A stretch of 64,000 nucleotides of DNA from Bordetella parapertussis (GCA_943331005.2 CALQJX020000003.1:1-64000); one strand, 5' to 3'. Shown: positions 1 through 8,453, counted from the first letter of the stretch. Translations and numbers: made by a program. The notes: generated by a model from the letters alone, not told the origin.

Positions 1-149
1 AGGTAGTGTACAGAGGCGCAGCAACAACCAAACAAGGCAAACTGGATACACAGGTGCAGCTGGACAACAAACTGGCGAACGGCATGTATATCCTCACACT
101 CCGCAACGGAACAGAACAGAATGTGTTCCACTTCGTATTGGAGCAATAA
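1..149 (+). CDS. C-terminal end of a T9SS-sorted secreted protein (partial)
   Basis: Only the last 48 codons and the TAA are present; the frame (first full codon at base 3) is open to the left edge. The peptide carries the pattern of the end of a type A T9SS sorting domain: a beta strand, a short turn, then NGMYILTLRNG and a final hydrophobic strand ending FVLEQ. In this family the domain directs passage through the type IX secretion machinery and is removed at the surface. What the catalytic or binding part was cannot be told. A strong terminator follows 25 bases after the stop. Confidence 0.75.
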   Translation, partial: VVYRGAATTKQGKLDTQVQLDNKLANGMYILTLRNGTEQNVFHFVLEQ

Positions 150-174
150 GAAATAAGGATTATCATTTCCTCTG

Positions 175-210
175 AACGGAGGCAGGCGAAAAACCTGCCT
201 CCGTTTTTTT
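175..210 (+). terminator. Rho-independent terminator after the first gene
   Basis: A perfect 12-bp stem (175-186 with 194-205) with a 7-base loop is followed by a run of seven T ending at 210. It ends the transcript of the partial T9SS gene and isolates the ABC exporter downstream. Confidence 0.9.
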
Positions 211-248
211 ATAACAGAACATTAGATATCTTATTTTAGGAACAATAA

Positions 249-256
249 TACTTTTG
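249..256 (+). promoter_or_regulatory. -7 promoter element (TACTTTTG)
   Basis: The octamer matches the Bacteroidota -7 consensus TAnnTTTG exactly and lies 17 bases before the ATG of the ABC ATPase. No clear -33 TTG is seen at the right distance, so the call rests on the -7 match and its position just after a terminator. Confidence 0.55.
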
Positions 257-272
257 TGAGAACCTTACCGAC

Positions 273-896
273 ATGCTGCAATTCACAAACTACCGGAAAA
301 GCTATGGCAATACTGAGATAATAACTATACCAGACCTGAAACTGGAACATGGTATTTACTGGCTGAAAGGCACCAATGGTTCCGGCAAAACAACCCTCAT
401 CAGATCCATTGCCGGGCTGATCCCATTTGATGGGAACATACAAATAACCGGTACAGATATAAAGCAAAATAGAATAGCCTATACCTCTGTGGTAAACTAT
501 ACAGAAGCAGAGCCTGTATACCCCGGCTTCCTGACCGGGAATGACCTGACAGCATTTTACAAAGAATCAAAAAATGCACCTTCCGGACAATTAGAAGTGC
601 TATCAAACAAACTGGGAATAGCTGCCTATAGCAGCAATAAAACAGCCACCTACTCCAGCGGCATGACAAAAAAACTATCGCTGGTGTTAGGTTTTCTTGG
701 CAACCCGAAACTGATCTTACTCGACGAACCGCTAATAACATTAGACACTCTATCTGTAGCAATTTTGCAGCAAATGATAAGCGAACATTATGAAGCGGGA
801 GTAACATTTATCATTACATCCCATCAGGAGATACACATAAACAGTGCAGCAGTGCAACAGCTTGAGATCCGCAACAAAACACTACAGTGCGCATGA
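273..896 (+). CDS. ABC transporter ATP-binding protein
   Basis: A 207-residue single-domain ABC ATPase. The Walker A loop GTNGSGKT is at residues 33-40, a degenerate signature YSSGMTKK near 128-135, Walker B LILLDEP near 150 and the switch His in TSHQ near 185. The protein is on the short side for the family. It powers the integral membrane protein encoded next, whose ATG overlaps this gene's TGA in an ATGA, so the two are translationally coupled and surely form one transporter. The organisation (small ATPase plus one polytopic partner with no substrate-binding protein) fits an exporter; the substrate is unknown. Confidence 0.88.
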   Translation: MLQFTNYRKSYGNTEIITIPDLKLEHGIYWLKGTNGSGKTTLIRSIAGLIPFDGNIQITGTDIKQNRIAYTSVVNYTEAEPVYPGFLTGNDLTAFYKESKNAPSGQLEVLSNKLGIAAYSSNKTATYSSGMTKKLSLVLGFLGNPKLILLDEPLITLDTLSVAILQQMISEHYEAGVTFIITSHQEIHINSAAVQQLEIRNKTLQCA

Positions 897-1981
897 ATCA
901 GGTTCTGACAAAAATACTGGCAACTCAGTTCTACAAGATCAACGCAGGTTTCTTCCTTGCGTTTTTCATACTATTGTTTGGATTACTGAACGGACAAGCA
1001 ACTATAGAGCTGCACTATCAGATCATGCGTAGTATTACTAGTTCATTCAGCTTCATGGGTGGTGCAATGATCGTTTGGGTACTATATAACATCAAGTGTT
1101 TATCCTACGGACTAAAAACAATTCATGCACCTGAGAATAGTTTTCTTTATGAAATAAGAGCAGCAAACAACAACAGACAAAAGCTATTGTGGATCGCAAA
1201 TCACATAATGCTTTTAGCGCCAATGCTCACTTATGCAGGCATAACTATAGTGGTGGGCATTACCACCCGGCACTATCTGCACACAAGTCTGTTCCTGCTA
1301 TTTCAGCTATTGCTATGCAGCAGCGGCCTCATATACTTCCAAGCTATAAACAGCAGCCATAAGCAGCCTCGTTATAACATTACCCTTCCCAAAACCAACT
1401 TCAGGAAGGGCTTATTCAGTTTCCTGCTATTGTATTCAGTCGACACTAAAAAAACAACTTTCATTGGCATAAAACTCCTGTCACTGTTATTGCTGCAGGG
1501 ACTTATTGCAACGAATGCTTGTGAAGTAAACAGAGAGTCGGTGTGCGTACTCATCATATTCCTCATCTCTGCACATGCCTTACTACCAATATACTATGTA
1601 ACATTTATGGAGGAAGAACTGGCATTTATGAGAAACCTGCCGATACCTGCACTTAAAAAGTTTGCATCCTATGTCTTTACCTATGGCATTATATTCCTGC
1701 CTGAACTATTGTTCCTGCTCATTAACGGCAATCATGCACTGCCGCTTTCAGTCACTTTATCTTTATATGGTGTAGCCATATCACAACTGGCATTATACAC
1801 ATCAATTCAATACCTGAGAGAAATGACCACAGAACGGTATACCATGATTGTCTTCGTTTTCTTCTTTGCATCAATACTGTTTCTGGCATCCTTCGATCTG
1901 TGGCCATTGTTCGCAATAGAGATCGTAGCAGCACCTGTTTTGTACCTGACCAAATACAAAAAATACGAATCAAAATACTGA
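893..1981 (+). CDS. Polytopic membrane protein, likely ABC exporter permease
   Basis: A 362-residue protein with about eight to ten hydrophobic segments and no recognisable soluble domain. I chose the ATG at 893 because it overlaps the TGA of the ATPase gene (ATGA); a GTG two codons earlier is also possible. Position and coupling mark it as the membrane half of the ABC transporter, but sequence motifs of a named permease family were not recognised. The gene ends facing the operon at 2069, and no hairpin is evident in the 87 bases between the two convergent genes. Confidence 0.7.
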   Translation: MNQVLTKILATQFYKINAGFFLAFFILLFGLLNGQATIELHYQIMRSITSSFSFMGGAMIVWVLYNIKCLSYGLKTIHAPENSFLYEIRAANNNRQKLLWIANHIMLLAPMLTYAGITIVVGITTRHYLHTSLFLLFQLLLCSSGLIYFQAINSSHKQPRYNITLPKTNFRKGLFSFLLLYSVDTKKTTFIGIKLLSLLLLQGLIATNACEVNRESVCVLIIFLISAHALLPIYYVTFMEEELAFMRNLPIPALKKFASYVFTYGIIFLPELLFLLINGNHALPLSVTLSLYGVAISQLALYTSIQYLREMTTERYTMIVFVFFFASILFLASFDLWPLFAIEIVAAPVLYLTKYKKYESKY

Positions 1982-2068
1982 TGAGTCGAATTCATTTCCG
2001 AATCAGACAAATCAATACCATAGATCGGAATTATCTGTGTAACCGGGAGAGAAGCTAATAAATAAATG

Positions 2069-3127
2069 CTACTGAAAACGTTTGCGCCATATAAAGCCAT
2101 CCAGTACATAATGGGTAGACTGTGGCAGCGACAACAAAGGTACCAACACCGACAATACCTCTTGAGATGTTAGCCGGGGCAACATACTAAAAACAGGGAA
2201 CAATGATTCATGTTCTCGCCACACCATACCATCCCAAAGGCCTTCTTCAAGATAAGACAATACCAATATGATCAGCAAAAAATAAAATAATCGAATTGCA
2301 ATTTTTCCGGCAGATACGTTGTTCCTCGCCTTTTGGGTAATGCTTTGCTGCTCCTGCATCCATATAAGCGCTATGTAGGGAATACCATGTGCCACTACAT
2401 TCAGCAAGGTAAAAGCCATATCTCCATTGAAGTGAACGATGCCAAAATACCACGTAAACAAGGTTCCCGATATTAGAACATTCCGGGGCACATTTATCGT
2501 TCTGGTACGCACACAACCCAGCACCTCTTTCACCACATATGTTGCCACAATAAGGCAATAAACATAAAATGCCACATTGCTCAGCATACTCATATCGCCT
2601 GTAACAAAATCACCTTTCACAAACCAGTTGAAGTTGCGACCAGGTGTGCAATGCCAGTATATCAGCGGGTACAAGGTAGCTGCATAAATAGTTACTGTAT
2701 CTATAACAGCTCCGGAACTTTGTTGCTGTTCGTAGCGGGAATATAATCGCACAAAACCATATTGCTGCCGCACAAAATGAAACACTGCCAGATAGGCAAG
2801 TATTCGCCAGAACAACAATGCACTTACCGAATAAAGCAGCACACCTGTAATGAAACAGGCAATGGGAATAAACAGATACAAAACTCTGTACTTACTGAAA
2901 CGTTCTTTATCAAAATAGGTCCTGAACAGTGTGCTGTATACATGAGCCACATCTACCAGTAGCACCAGCACCACCCATGCCCATACCGGCATTTCGTCGG
3001 TATGTTTATATTGTGCAGGCAGGAAGAAAGTAATAAGCAGCGCCAGCAAACCGGGCAACAGTATAAAGAGCCCATCAAACGATGCACTCTTCAGCCATGG
3101 TTGTTTATATCCGGTTGCATTGGTCAT
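2069..3127 (-). CDS. His-rich multispanning membrane protein of unknown function
   Basis: A 352-residue integral membrane protein with about nine to ten predicted spans. Histidines sit in conserved-looking, membrane-proximal settings: DVAHVYST, AVFHFVRQQYG, GIVHFNGD, VVAHGIP and, at the C-terminus, STHYVLDGFIW. Clustered intramembrane His is seen in metal-dependent membrane oxygenases such as Brp/Blh, but I cannot assign it to that family from sequence alone. It is the last gene of the SpeD-DUF4178-DUF350-aminopropyltransferase-amine oxidase operon; its ATG overlaps the preceding TGA by 4 bases, so it is translated with that operon and probably works with it. Confidence 0.7.
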   Translation of the reverse strand: MTNATGYKQPWLKSASFDGLFILLPGLLALLITFFLPAQYKHTDEMPVWAWVVLVLLVDVAHVYSTLFRTYFDKERFSKYRVLYLFIPIACFITGVLLYSVSALLFWRILAYLAVFHFVRQQYGFVRLYSRYEQQQSSGAVIDTVTIYAATLYPLIYWHCTPGRNFNWFVKGDFVTGDMSMLSNVAFYVYCLIVATYVVKEVLGCVRTRTINVPRNVLISGTLFTWYFGIVHFNGDMAFTLLNVVAHGIPYIALIWMQEQQSITQKARNNVSAGKIAIRLFYFLLIILVLSYLEEGLWDGMVWREHESLFPVFSMLPRLTSQEVLSVLVPLLSLPQSTHYVLDGFIWRKRFQ

Positions 3128-4776
3128 GTGGTTGCCAGTATTTGTTTTGCTGCCCTTATACCCTGGCTGAATGCTTCTTCAAAAATAGAGATACCACTCA
3201 GGTCGCTATGGGCAAAGAAGATCCTGCCATTTACAGGCTCCATAGCCTTGCGCCGTTCAGCGCCCCATATATACCCTACTGTTGGCTGTATCATACCATG
3301 CCCCCAAACCCTCACATCTATATTAGTGATCTGTGCTGCTATACCCTGATGGGCATAAGAAAGATCTTCCAGCACCAGCTGCTTCCAGTCTTGCCATGTG
3401 TTGTTATAAATGGACTTCCTAAGTGCTGCCGGACTTTTACCTGTCAGTGGCATATACCACGTTAAAACTCCATCTATACCCCGCACCAGATCCTGATGAT
3501 TGGCATATACATAACCCACCGATTCCCTGCCATAGATAACATTGTCCCAGCAGAGCGATGTACCCTTGCCTTGCAGCGCCCCGCTATAGGTAACGTTGGC
3601 TACCACCCAGGGTGCATAGTTCACTTTGTCATAAATAGCCGCTCTGTCAGAGCCGGGCCCCAGTATATGTTTGTTTACATGCTGAGGGGTACACAATAAT
3701 AATTTACCCGCTTTTATCCGTACTGTCTTTTTCTCTTTCACATTGTAACAATCCACCTCCACAAACCCATCGCCCTCATGCACTCTGTGCACCAGCATAC
3801 CGGTTTGCACAGGCACCTGCACCTGCCGCTTCAATGCATCCATCAGATACCCGTTACCTTCTGGCCACGTAAGTACAGCCGATGATGGTGCATTGGCAGC
3901 AACACCACGCCTTGCAGCAAAGTAATGTAAGCCAGCCCATGCCGATGTGTCCTTTAGTGCAGAACCGTAATCGTCTTTACAGCAATATTCCAGATACCAC
4001 TTCAGTGGTTTAGAACTGTACCCATTATCTGTAAGATATTGTTCAAAAGAAATGCTATCCAGTCCCCGGTAATTTTCATCAGCCGATGATTCATCAACCG
4101 GTATAGCGAAAGCATACTTGCCATCATTACCTTTTTCCGATCGCAGCTTTTCCACCATTTTCATAAAGGTGCCAGTCTGTCGTTCATCTTCCTTGCTGAT
4201 CCCGAATCTGGGAATTAGTCCTTCCTGCCAGTATCCGTCTATATATAATCTTTCCTCGGGGTCGTGACAAAGATGATACTCATTATATACTGGCGCGCCG
4301 TTTTCAAAACCGGTTATTACACCGGCAGCCTGCAGAAAATCAGTAAGCTCTTTATTAGTATTATTGGGGATGGGCAGGTAATGTGCCGCCCACGGATAAG
4401 CCGATACTTTATTTTTTCCATATACCGAATTACCACCTGCCTCATTTCCCATTTCCAGCAGCAGTACATTTTGGGCACCATTAGCCTGTAGCCATCTTGC
4501 GGCAGACAAGCCGGCTATTCCACCACCTGCTATCAGTATATCTGTTGTTATAAAAGAAGATGGAGCAGGTATGGCTCCTTCCTTGTGCACCATATGCCCT
4601 GTAGCAGATCCCGACGCTATCATAGACCCGCCTATTTGCTCTTTATGGCTTTCATTGGCGCAGCTCTGCACATAGGCGGCTACAAAAGGTATGGCAGCAA
4701 AAGCAGTCAGCCGCTTCAGAAAAGCTCTTCTTCCGGGCACCTGTGGTTCATCAGTGTATATAGGGTGCCCACTCAT
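3124..4776 (-). CDS. Tat-exported FAD-dependent amine-oxidase-like protein
   Basis: A 550-residue flavoprotein. The N-terminus has a twin-arginine motif (GRRAFLKR, Arg16-Arg17), a hydrophobic stretch and a Cys at 39 in VQSC that could be a lipobox, so it is probably exported folded and perhaps lipid-anchored. The dinucleotide-binding GGGIAG lies near residues 84-89 followed by the acidic LLLEMG strand and GGNS, as in flavin amine oxidases and phytoene-desaturase-like enzymes. The C-terminal FAD segment includes FFAHSDLSG. The ATG at 4776 was preferred to a TTG two codons earlier. It overlaps the 3' end of the aminopropyltransferase gene by 26 bases. The context suggests oxidation of a polyamine or related amine outside the cytoplasm; this is inference. 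Confidence 0.82.
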   Translation of the reverse strand: MSGHPIYTDEPQVPGRRAFLKRLTAFAAIPFVAAYVQSCANESHKEQIGGSMIASGSATGHMVHKEGAIPAPSSFITTDILIAGGGIAGLSAARWLQANGAQNVLLLEMGNEAGGNSVYGKNKVSAYPWAAHYLPIPNNTNKELTDFLQAAGVITGFENGAPVYNEYHLCHDPEERLYIDGYWQEGLIPRFGISKEDERQTGTFMKMVEKLRSEKGNDGKYAFAIPVDESSADENYRGLDSISFEQYLTDNGYSSKPLKWYLEYCCKDDYGSALKDTSAWAGLHYFAARRGVAANAPSSAVLTWPEGNGYLMDALKRQVQVPVQTGMLVHRVHEGDGFVEVDCYNVKEKKTVRIKAGKLLLCTPQHVNKHILGPGSDRAAIYDKVNYAPWVVANVTYSGALQGKGTSLCWDNVIYGRESVGYVYANHQDLVRGIDGVLTWYMPLTGKSPAALRKSIYNNTWQDWKQLVLEDLSYAHQGIAAQITNIDVRVWGHGMIQPTVGYIWGAERRKAMEPVNGRIFFAHSDLSGISIFEEAFSQGIRAAKQILATT

Positions 4777-6295
4777 CTTCAAAATAGTTTACCAGTGCCT
4801 GATTGTTCAACTTGTTTACATCTGTGCTTACCTTACTCATATCCTGCGGAAAGGTTACCATACCCTTCATTACATTCCTGTCTATGAATTTCAGTCCACC
4901 CGGCAATGCACCCTCATAAGTCCAGCTATGATTTTTCATCGCCATTATATAGCCCCATTCTCCAAACGACGGCACATAAATATGGTAAGGAACGGTAAGA
5001 AATCCTGCTGCCACCATGGTATGATCTATGCACCAGAACGACCGACGGGCAATGAGCGGAGAAGTAGCCTGCACTACAACAATGCCTCTTTCACTCAGCA
5101 AATGATGCAACTCTTCATAAAAACGACTGGTATATAGTTTGCCCAACGAATAATTGGATGGATCCGGAAAGTCTATAATGATCAGGTCATATTGTTCTTT
5201 GTCTTTTCTTATCCAGTTGAAGGCATCGTCATTTACTACTTTCACTTTTGGCGATAGCAGCGATCTTTTATTCAGTTGCAACAACATATCATTGCTGCAA
5301 AACAACTTCGTCATAGCCGGATCGAGGTCTACCAGGGTCACAGCAGTAATAGTATTGTATTTCAGCACCTCCCTTACTGCAAGACCATCTCCACCACCCA
5401 GCACCAGTACTTTCTGCGGATTGGTTATAGCATGGAGTGCAGGATGCACCAACGCCTCATGATACCTGTATTCATCAGAAGAACTGAACTGAAGGTTGCC
5501 ATTCAGAAACAATTTCAATTCTCTGTTATTTCTTGTCAATACCATTCTCTGGTAATGCGTGCTTTTGCTATAGATCACCTTGTCCTGAAAAGCCAGTGTT
5601 TCGGTATAGGTCATAATGCGCTCGGCAAAAACAAAACCGGCAAGAAGCACAGCCACACTCATCAATACCGGCACCAATAGCCTGCTCCTGAAGCGTTTGG
5701 TTTCCTCGAAATAGTAAAGCAGATAGGCTGCAACTGCAATATTGAAAACACCAAAAACAAGAGAAGTGCGAATGAGACCCAGATAGGGTACCAGTAATAA
5801 AGGGAAAATAAGCGATGCCAGCAAGGCACCTATATAATCGAAAGTAAAAACACGCGCCACCAGATCTTTGAATTCGATACCTGCTTTCAATATCCTCATC
5901 AGTATGGGTATCTCCAGCCCCACCAATATACCGGTGAGCACCACAAATGCATAAAGCACAATTCTGAAATAAGTAACATGCTCGAACAGCAGGAACATAG
6001 CCGGCGCACTGCAGCCACCCACAAGCCCCACCAATATCTCTATCCTGATGAACCATTTCAGCAGATCGCCTTCTACCCTGCCCGATATCCATGACCCAAT
6101 GCCCATAGAGAACAGGTACACACCTATCACAGTAGAGAACTGGGTCACAGAGTCGCCCAGCAGGTAGCTGGCCATTGTGCCTGCCACCAGTTCGTAAATA
6201 AGTCCGCAGGTAGCAATTACAAAAACAGAAAAGAGCAAAAGCCCCCTGCCTTGTTTAGTAACTATACCACCACCTTCTGCAGCCAGCTTATCCAT
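4751..6295 (-). CDS. Membrane-anchored spermidine-synthase-like aminopropyltransferase
   Basis: A 514-residue two-part protein. Residues 1 to about 215 hold some seven membrane spans; the remainder is a spermidine/spermine synthase fold with the AdoMet-type loop VLVLGGGDGLAVREV, the acidic strand TLVDLDP, VVNDDAFNW and YDLIIIDFPDP, all well kept. The family transfers aminopropyl groups from decarboxylated AdoMet to an amine; long membrane forms are common in bacteria but their substrates are mostly unproved. It overlaps the DUF350 gene upstream by 8 bases and the FAD oxidase gene downstream by 26, and shares its operon with a SpeD-like protein, the usual source of decarboxylated AdoMet. Confidence 0.88.
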   Translation of the reverse strand: MDKLAAEGGGIVTKQGRGLLLFSVFVIATCGLIYELVAGTMASYLLGDSVTQFSTVIGVYLFSMGIGSWISGRVEGDLLKWFIRIEILVGLVGGCSAPAMFLLFEHVTYFRIVLYAFVVLTGILVGLEIPILMRILKAGIEFKDLVARVFTFDYIGALLASLIFPLLLVPYLGLIRTSLVFGVFNIAVAAYLLYYFEETKRFRSRLLVPVLMSVAVLLAGFVFAERIMTYTETLAFQDKVIYSKSTHYQRMVLTRNNRELKLFLNGNLQFSSSDEYRYHEALVHPALHAITNPQKVLVLGGGDGLAVREVLKYNTITAVTLVDLDPAMTKLFCSNDMLLQLNKRSLLSPKVKVVNDDAFNWIRKDKEQYDLIIIDFPDPSNYSLGKLYTSRFYEELHHLLSERGIVVVQATSPLIARRSFWCIDHTMVAAGFLTVPYHIYVPSFGEWGYIMAMKNHSWTYEGALPGGLKFIDRNVMKGMVTFPQDMSKVSTDVNKLNNQALVNYFEDEWAPYIH

Positions 6296-6503
6296 GTATG
6301 GCAGAACTGATGATCATGGCTATTGCTATCATAAAGGCTGCAGCCATTATAGCCAATGCAACATTCTTTTGCTCTACTATCTCTTTCCAGAGATTCTGTG
6401 GTGTTGTTTTTTCTACTATTACAAAACTCACCAGCAGCACCAGTATACCCAAAAATGAATACACAACAGATGCTACTATATATTTCATATTTATCAGCTC
6501 CAT
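6288..6503 (-). CDS. DUF350 small membrane protein
   Basis: A 71-residue protein with two hydrophobic spans (about 9-28 and 48-68) joined by a charged loop containing EKTTPQNLWKEIVEQKN. The layout and the AxxxAAAFMIAIAMI second span fit half of a DUF350 unit; E. coli YjfL belongs to this family and sits in an operon with a glutathionylspermidine-synthase-like gene, another polyamine link. The function is unknown. The start ATG at 6503 leaves 14 bases to the upstream 61-aa gene, and the stop overlaps the aminopropyltransferase start by 8 bases. A longer overlapping frame on the same strand (to 6567) was judged a shadow. Confidence 0.75.
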   Translation of the reverse strand: MELINMKYIVASVVYSFLGILVLLVSFVIVEKTTPQNLWKEIVEQKNVALAIMAAAFMIAIAMIISSAIHG

Positions 6504-6517
6504 AGCCTCTTGAAATT

Positions 6518-6703
6518 TTATTTATGATAAAAATGGTTTCCTGTTTGCGAACGACCTGCCGGAACATTCCTTATTTCGTTATCATCACCAGTCAGCTTAG
6601 TACCTTTCAACGATACGAACAGATAAATAAAATAGCAGAGCAGCAATGATAATGCCTGCCATTTTATAGATGAGAACTGCCTGAAGAATGCTATAATATC
6701 CAT
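6518..6703 (-). CDS. 61-aa single-span membrane protein, unknown
   Basis: The product has one membrane span (about residues 14-32, rich in Leu, Tyr and Phe) and a polar C-terminal tail with Lys, Asp and Asn. I do not recognise a family. It is likely a real gene because it fills the space between the DUF4178 gene (9 bases upstream) and the DUF350 gene (14 bases downstream) in an otherwise gap-free operon and starts with ATG. Size and position suggest a small accessory subunit of the operon's membrane assembly. Confidence 0.55.
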   Translation of the reverse strand: MDIIAFFRQFSSIKWQALSLLLCYFIYLFVSLKGTKLTGDDNEIRNVPAGRSQTGNHFYHK

Positions 6704-6712
6704 GAGGTTTGT

Positions 6713-8011
6713 TTATGAGAATCTCTCGGTATCAACTAAATATTTCCTTTGATATTGAATGATGAAATAGACTGACACTAACACCAGCAACCAAACAAAG
6801 TTGGAATACAATGACGTATTTTCTTCCACCTTCACATAAATGGTAAACGTACGTTTCGAATCGCTGTAGGGATAAATATTGATGTGGTATCTGCCTGCAG
6901 GCACCGATGAAAATACTGCATCTACATTCGGGTCTCCTTCCGACCAGCTTTCACCACCCTCATAACCCGAATAAAGTTCGGCCACCTTGGTAAACTCATA
7001 TTCCTTTCCGGTTTTTTCATTTACCATCGTCACCGGCAACTCCAGCCATTCATTCGATAACCCGGTTTGTAATTCCACATTCACGGCACCCCCACCCGAT
7101 ATCTTAAATGACTCGGTTTTTATAGGCGCCATGTTTCCACCCCATGCCACAGAATCTGCTGAGGTCTCATAACTTTTATCTAATACATAGTTCGATGGCT
7201 TTCCAAGACCTATCATGATCTGTGTTACTACGATAAGACCTATCAGCAACAATGAAAACTTCCTTATTATTGGCCATTGCGCATCCAGTTTATGTGGTTC
7301 TATTGCTCCCAGGCCTTGTTTCCTGGGCAGTTCATTCACCTCCATACCAAATGCTGCACTTACGTCTGCAGGCTGCAGGTAGTATCCTTTATACCATGTT
7401 GCATCTTCATTGGCAAAGGTCTCTGAAACTACAATTTCGGGCGGGGCTATGTATTCTTCAACATACATATGCTCCTGCTCATCTGCTACATTCCAGTCAA
7501 ACTCACCTTTCAGTGCCTGGATCGTAAACTTATAGGTAGTATATTGTGTGTACTTCCTGAAAGGCTCCGACTGCCATACCTCATATTGCTCGGTATATCT
7601 GTTCTTATATATGGCAAAGTTATTATTGTCCGCAGCTTTGTCTAAAATCATCCAGTGCCCGTTATATTCGGCAAGCACTGTATAGTTCAGTTGACCCACA
7701 TGTCGCAGCAGGTACTCCCGCCAGGTAACACTAGAAGCATTATCTTTCTTTACTAAATAACCGGTCAGAATGTATTCCTTGTCATTGAATTTCGCCTTTG
7801 CACCCAATGGTATATATGGCTGATACAAAAGGTTTCTGGGGAAAACATCCAGCTTCTCCGACTTACCATCCTTCAGCAAAAAATAGGTGTCACATTTTAC
7901 ACAACAGAAATAAATACTGTTCTCCTTATCATTGCACAACACTTCACTGCCGCATGAAGAGCATTGCACAAAACCATTGTTCAATATTACCGGTAACAGT
8001 GCGTCGCTCAT
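6713..8011 (-). CDS. Zinc-ribbon DUF4178 membrane protein
   Basis: A 432-residue protein. It opens with a zinc-ribbon-like pair of CxxC knuckles (Cys17/Cys20 and Cys37/Cys40). The following region (about 65-150) reads like a DUF4178 domain, with IPLGAKAKFNDKEYILTGY, WREYLL and AEYNGHWMIL. One span lies near residues 250-270, then comes an exported beta-rich domain, then a second span near 402-421. The family has no proven function but recurs beside SpeD- and SpeE-like genes. It follows the SpeD-like gene by 3 bases. The Cys knuckles and two spans suggest a cytoplasmic sensing head linked to a periplasmic domain. Confidence 0.78.
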   Translation of the reverse strand: MSDALLPVILNNGFVQCSSCGSEVLCNDKENSIYFCCVKCDTYFLLKDGKSEKLDVFPRNLLYQPYIPLGAKAKFNDKEYILTGYLVKKDNASSVTWREYLLRHVGQLNYTVLAEYNGHWMILDKAADNNNFAIYKNRYTEQYEVWQSEPFRKYTQYTTYKFTIQALKGEFDWNVADEQEHMYVEEYIAPPEIVVSETFANEDATWYKGYYLQPADVSAAFGMEVNELPRKQGLGAIEPHKLDAQWPIIRKFSLLLIGLIVVTQIMIGLGKPSNYVLDKSYETSADSVAWGGNMAPIKTESFKISGGGAVNVELQTGLSNEWLELPVTMVNEKTGKEYEFTKVAELYSGYEGGESWSEGDPNVDAVFSSVPAGRYHINIYPYSDSKRTFTIYVKVEENTSLYSNFVWLLVLVSVYFIIQYQRKYLVDTERFS

Positions 8012-8014
8012 AAA

Positions 8015-8368
8015 TTACCTCATCAGTTCGTTTATCTGAATGTCTGTTGCATTGAAATAATTTATAGTTCTTTCATAAAAGACCCTCACTTTTTCAGAAT
8101 TGTCTTTGTTGAAATTGGAAAGGAATATATCAAAAGTAGCCTTCGAAAATTCAGGCCAGGTATGTATCGCTGCATGCGATTCAGTCAGACAAACCGTGGC
8201 AGTAAAGCCTCCACCATCAAAAGAGTGATAGGTTTCCCCCACTTTGCTCAGCTCAAGCTCCAGTATCAGTTCTTCAAAAAGTGATTTGCATTGCTGCATT
8301 TCAGTTAGCACTTTCGGTGCTGCACTGAATGAGGCAAGTATATGCAGACCGGGCTTGTATAGATTCAT
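8015..8368 (-). CDS. speD: SpeD-like pyruvoyl decarboxylase with altered active site
   Basis: A 117-residue member of the short (class 1b) S-adenosylmethionine decarboxylase family. The self-cleavage site is intact: LTESHAAIHTWPE, with Ser64 as the future pyruvoyl residue, His69 and Glu73. In T. maritima AdoMetDC the residue 20 after the cleavage Ser is the catalytic Cys83; here that place is Ser84 (DIFLSN instead of DLFTCG). The loop usually reading GVSG is also changed to GFTA. AdoMet decarboxylation is therefore not certain; other SpeD homologues have become arginine or ornithine decarboxylases. The ATG at 8368 is used because a -7 element lies at 8387-8394, inside the longer frame reaching 8422. 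First gene of the seven-gene operon. Confidence 0.82.
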   Translation of the reverse strand: MNLYKPGLHILASFSAAPKVLTEMQQCKSLFEELILELELSKVGETYHSFDGGGFTATVCLTESHAAIHTWPEFSKATFDIFLSNFNKDNSEKVRVFYERTINYFNATDIQINELMR

Positions 8369-8386
8369 CGGGTATAAATAGAGGAA

Positions 8387-8394
8387 CAAATATA
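8387..8394 (-). promoter_or_regulatory. -7 promoter element of the SpeD-like operon (TATATTTG)
   Basis: On the minus strand the octamer is an exact TAnnTTTG match 18 bases before the SpeD-like ATG at 8368. It is the only obvious promoter for the operon down to 2069, whose genes overlap or nearly touch. Confidence 0.55.
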
Positions 8395-8453
8395 TACAAA
8401 ATCTATCAGCAACTTTTATCAATAGTTAGCATTTCAGCAGTAGCATATTCTTA

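Noticed and set aside
6262..6567. A 101-codon frame overlapping the DUF350 gene on the same strand
   Set aside because: It overlaps DUF350 in another phase and shows no span pattern; the DUF350 reading fits the operon spacing.
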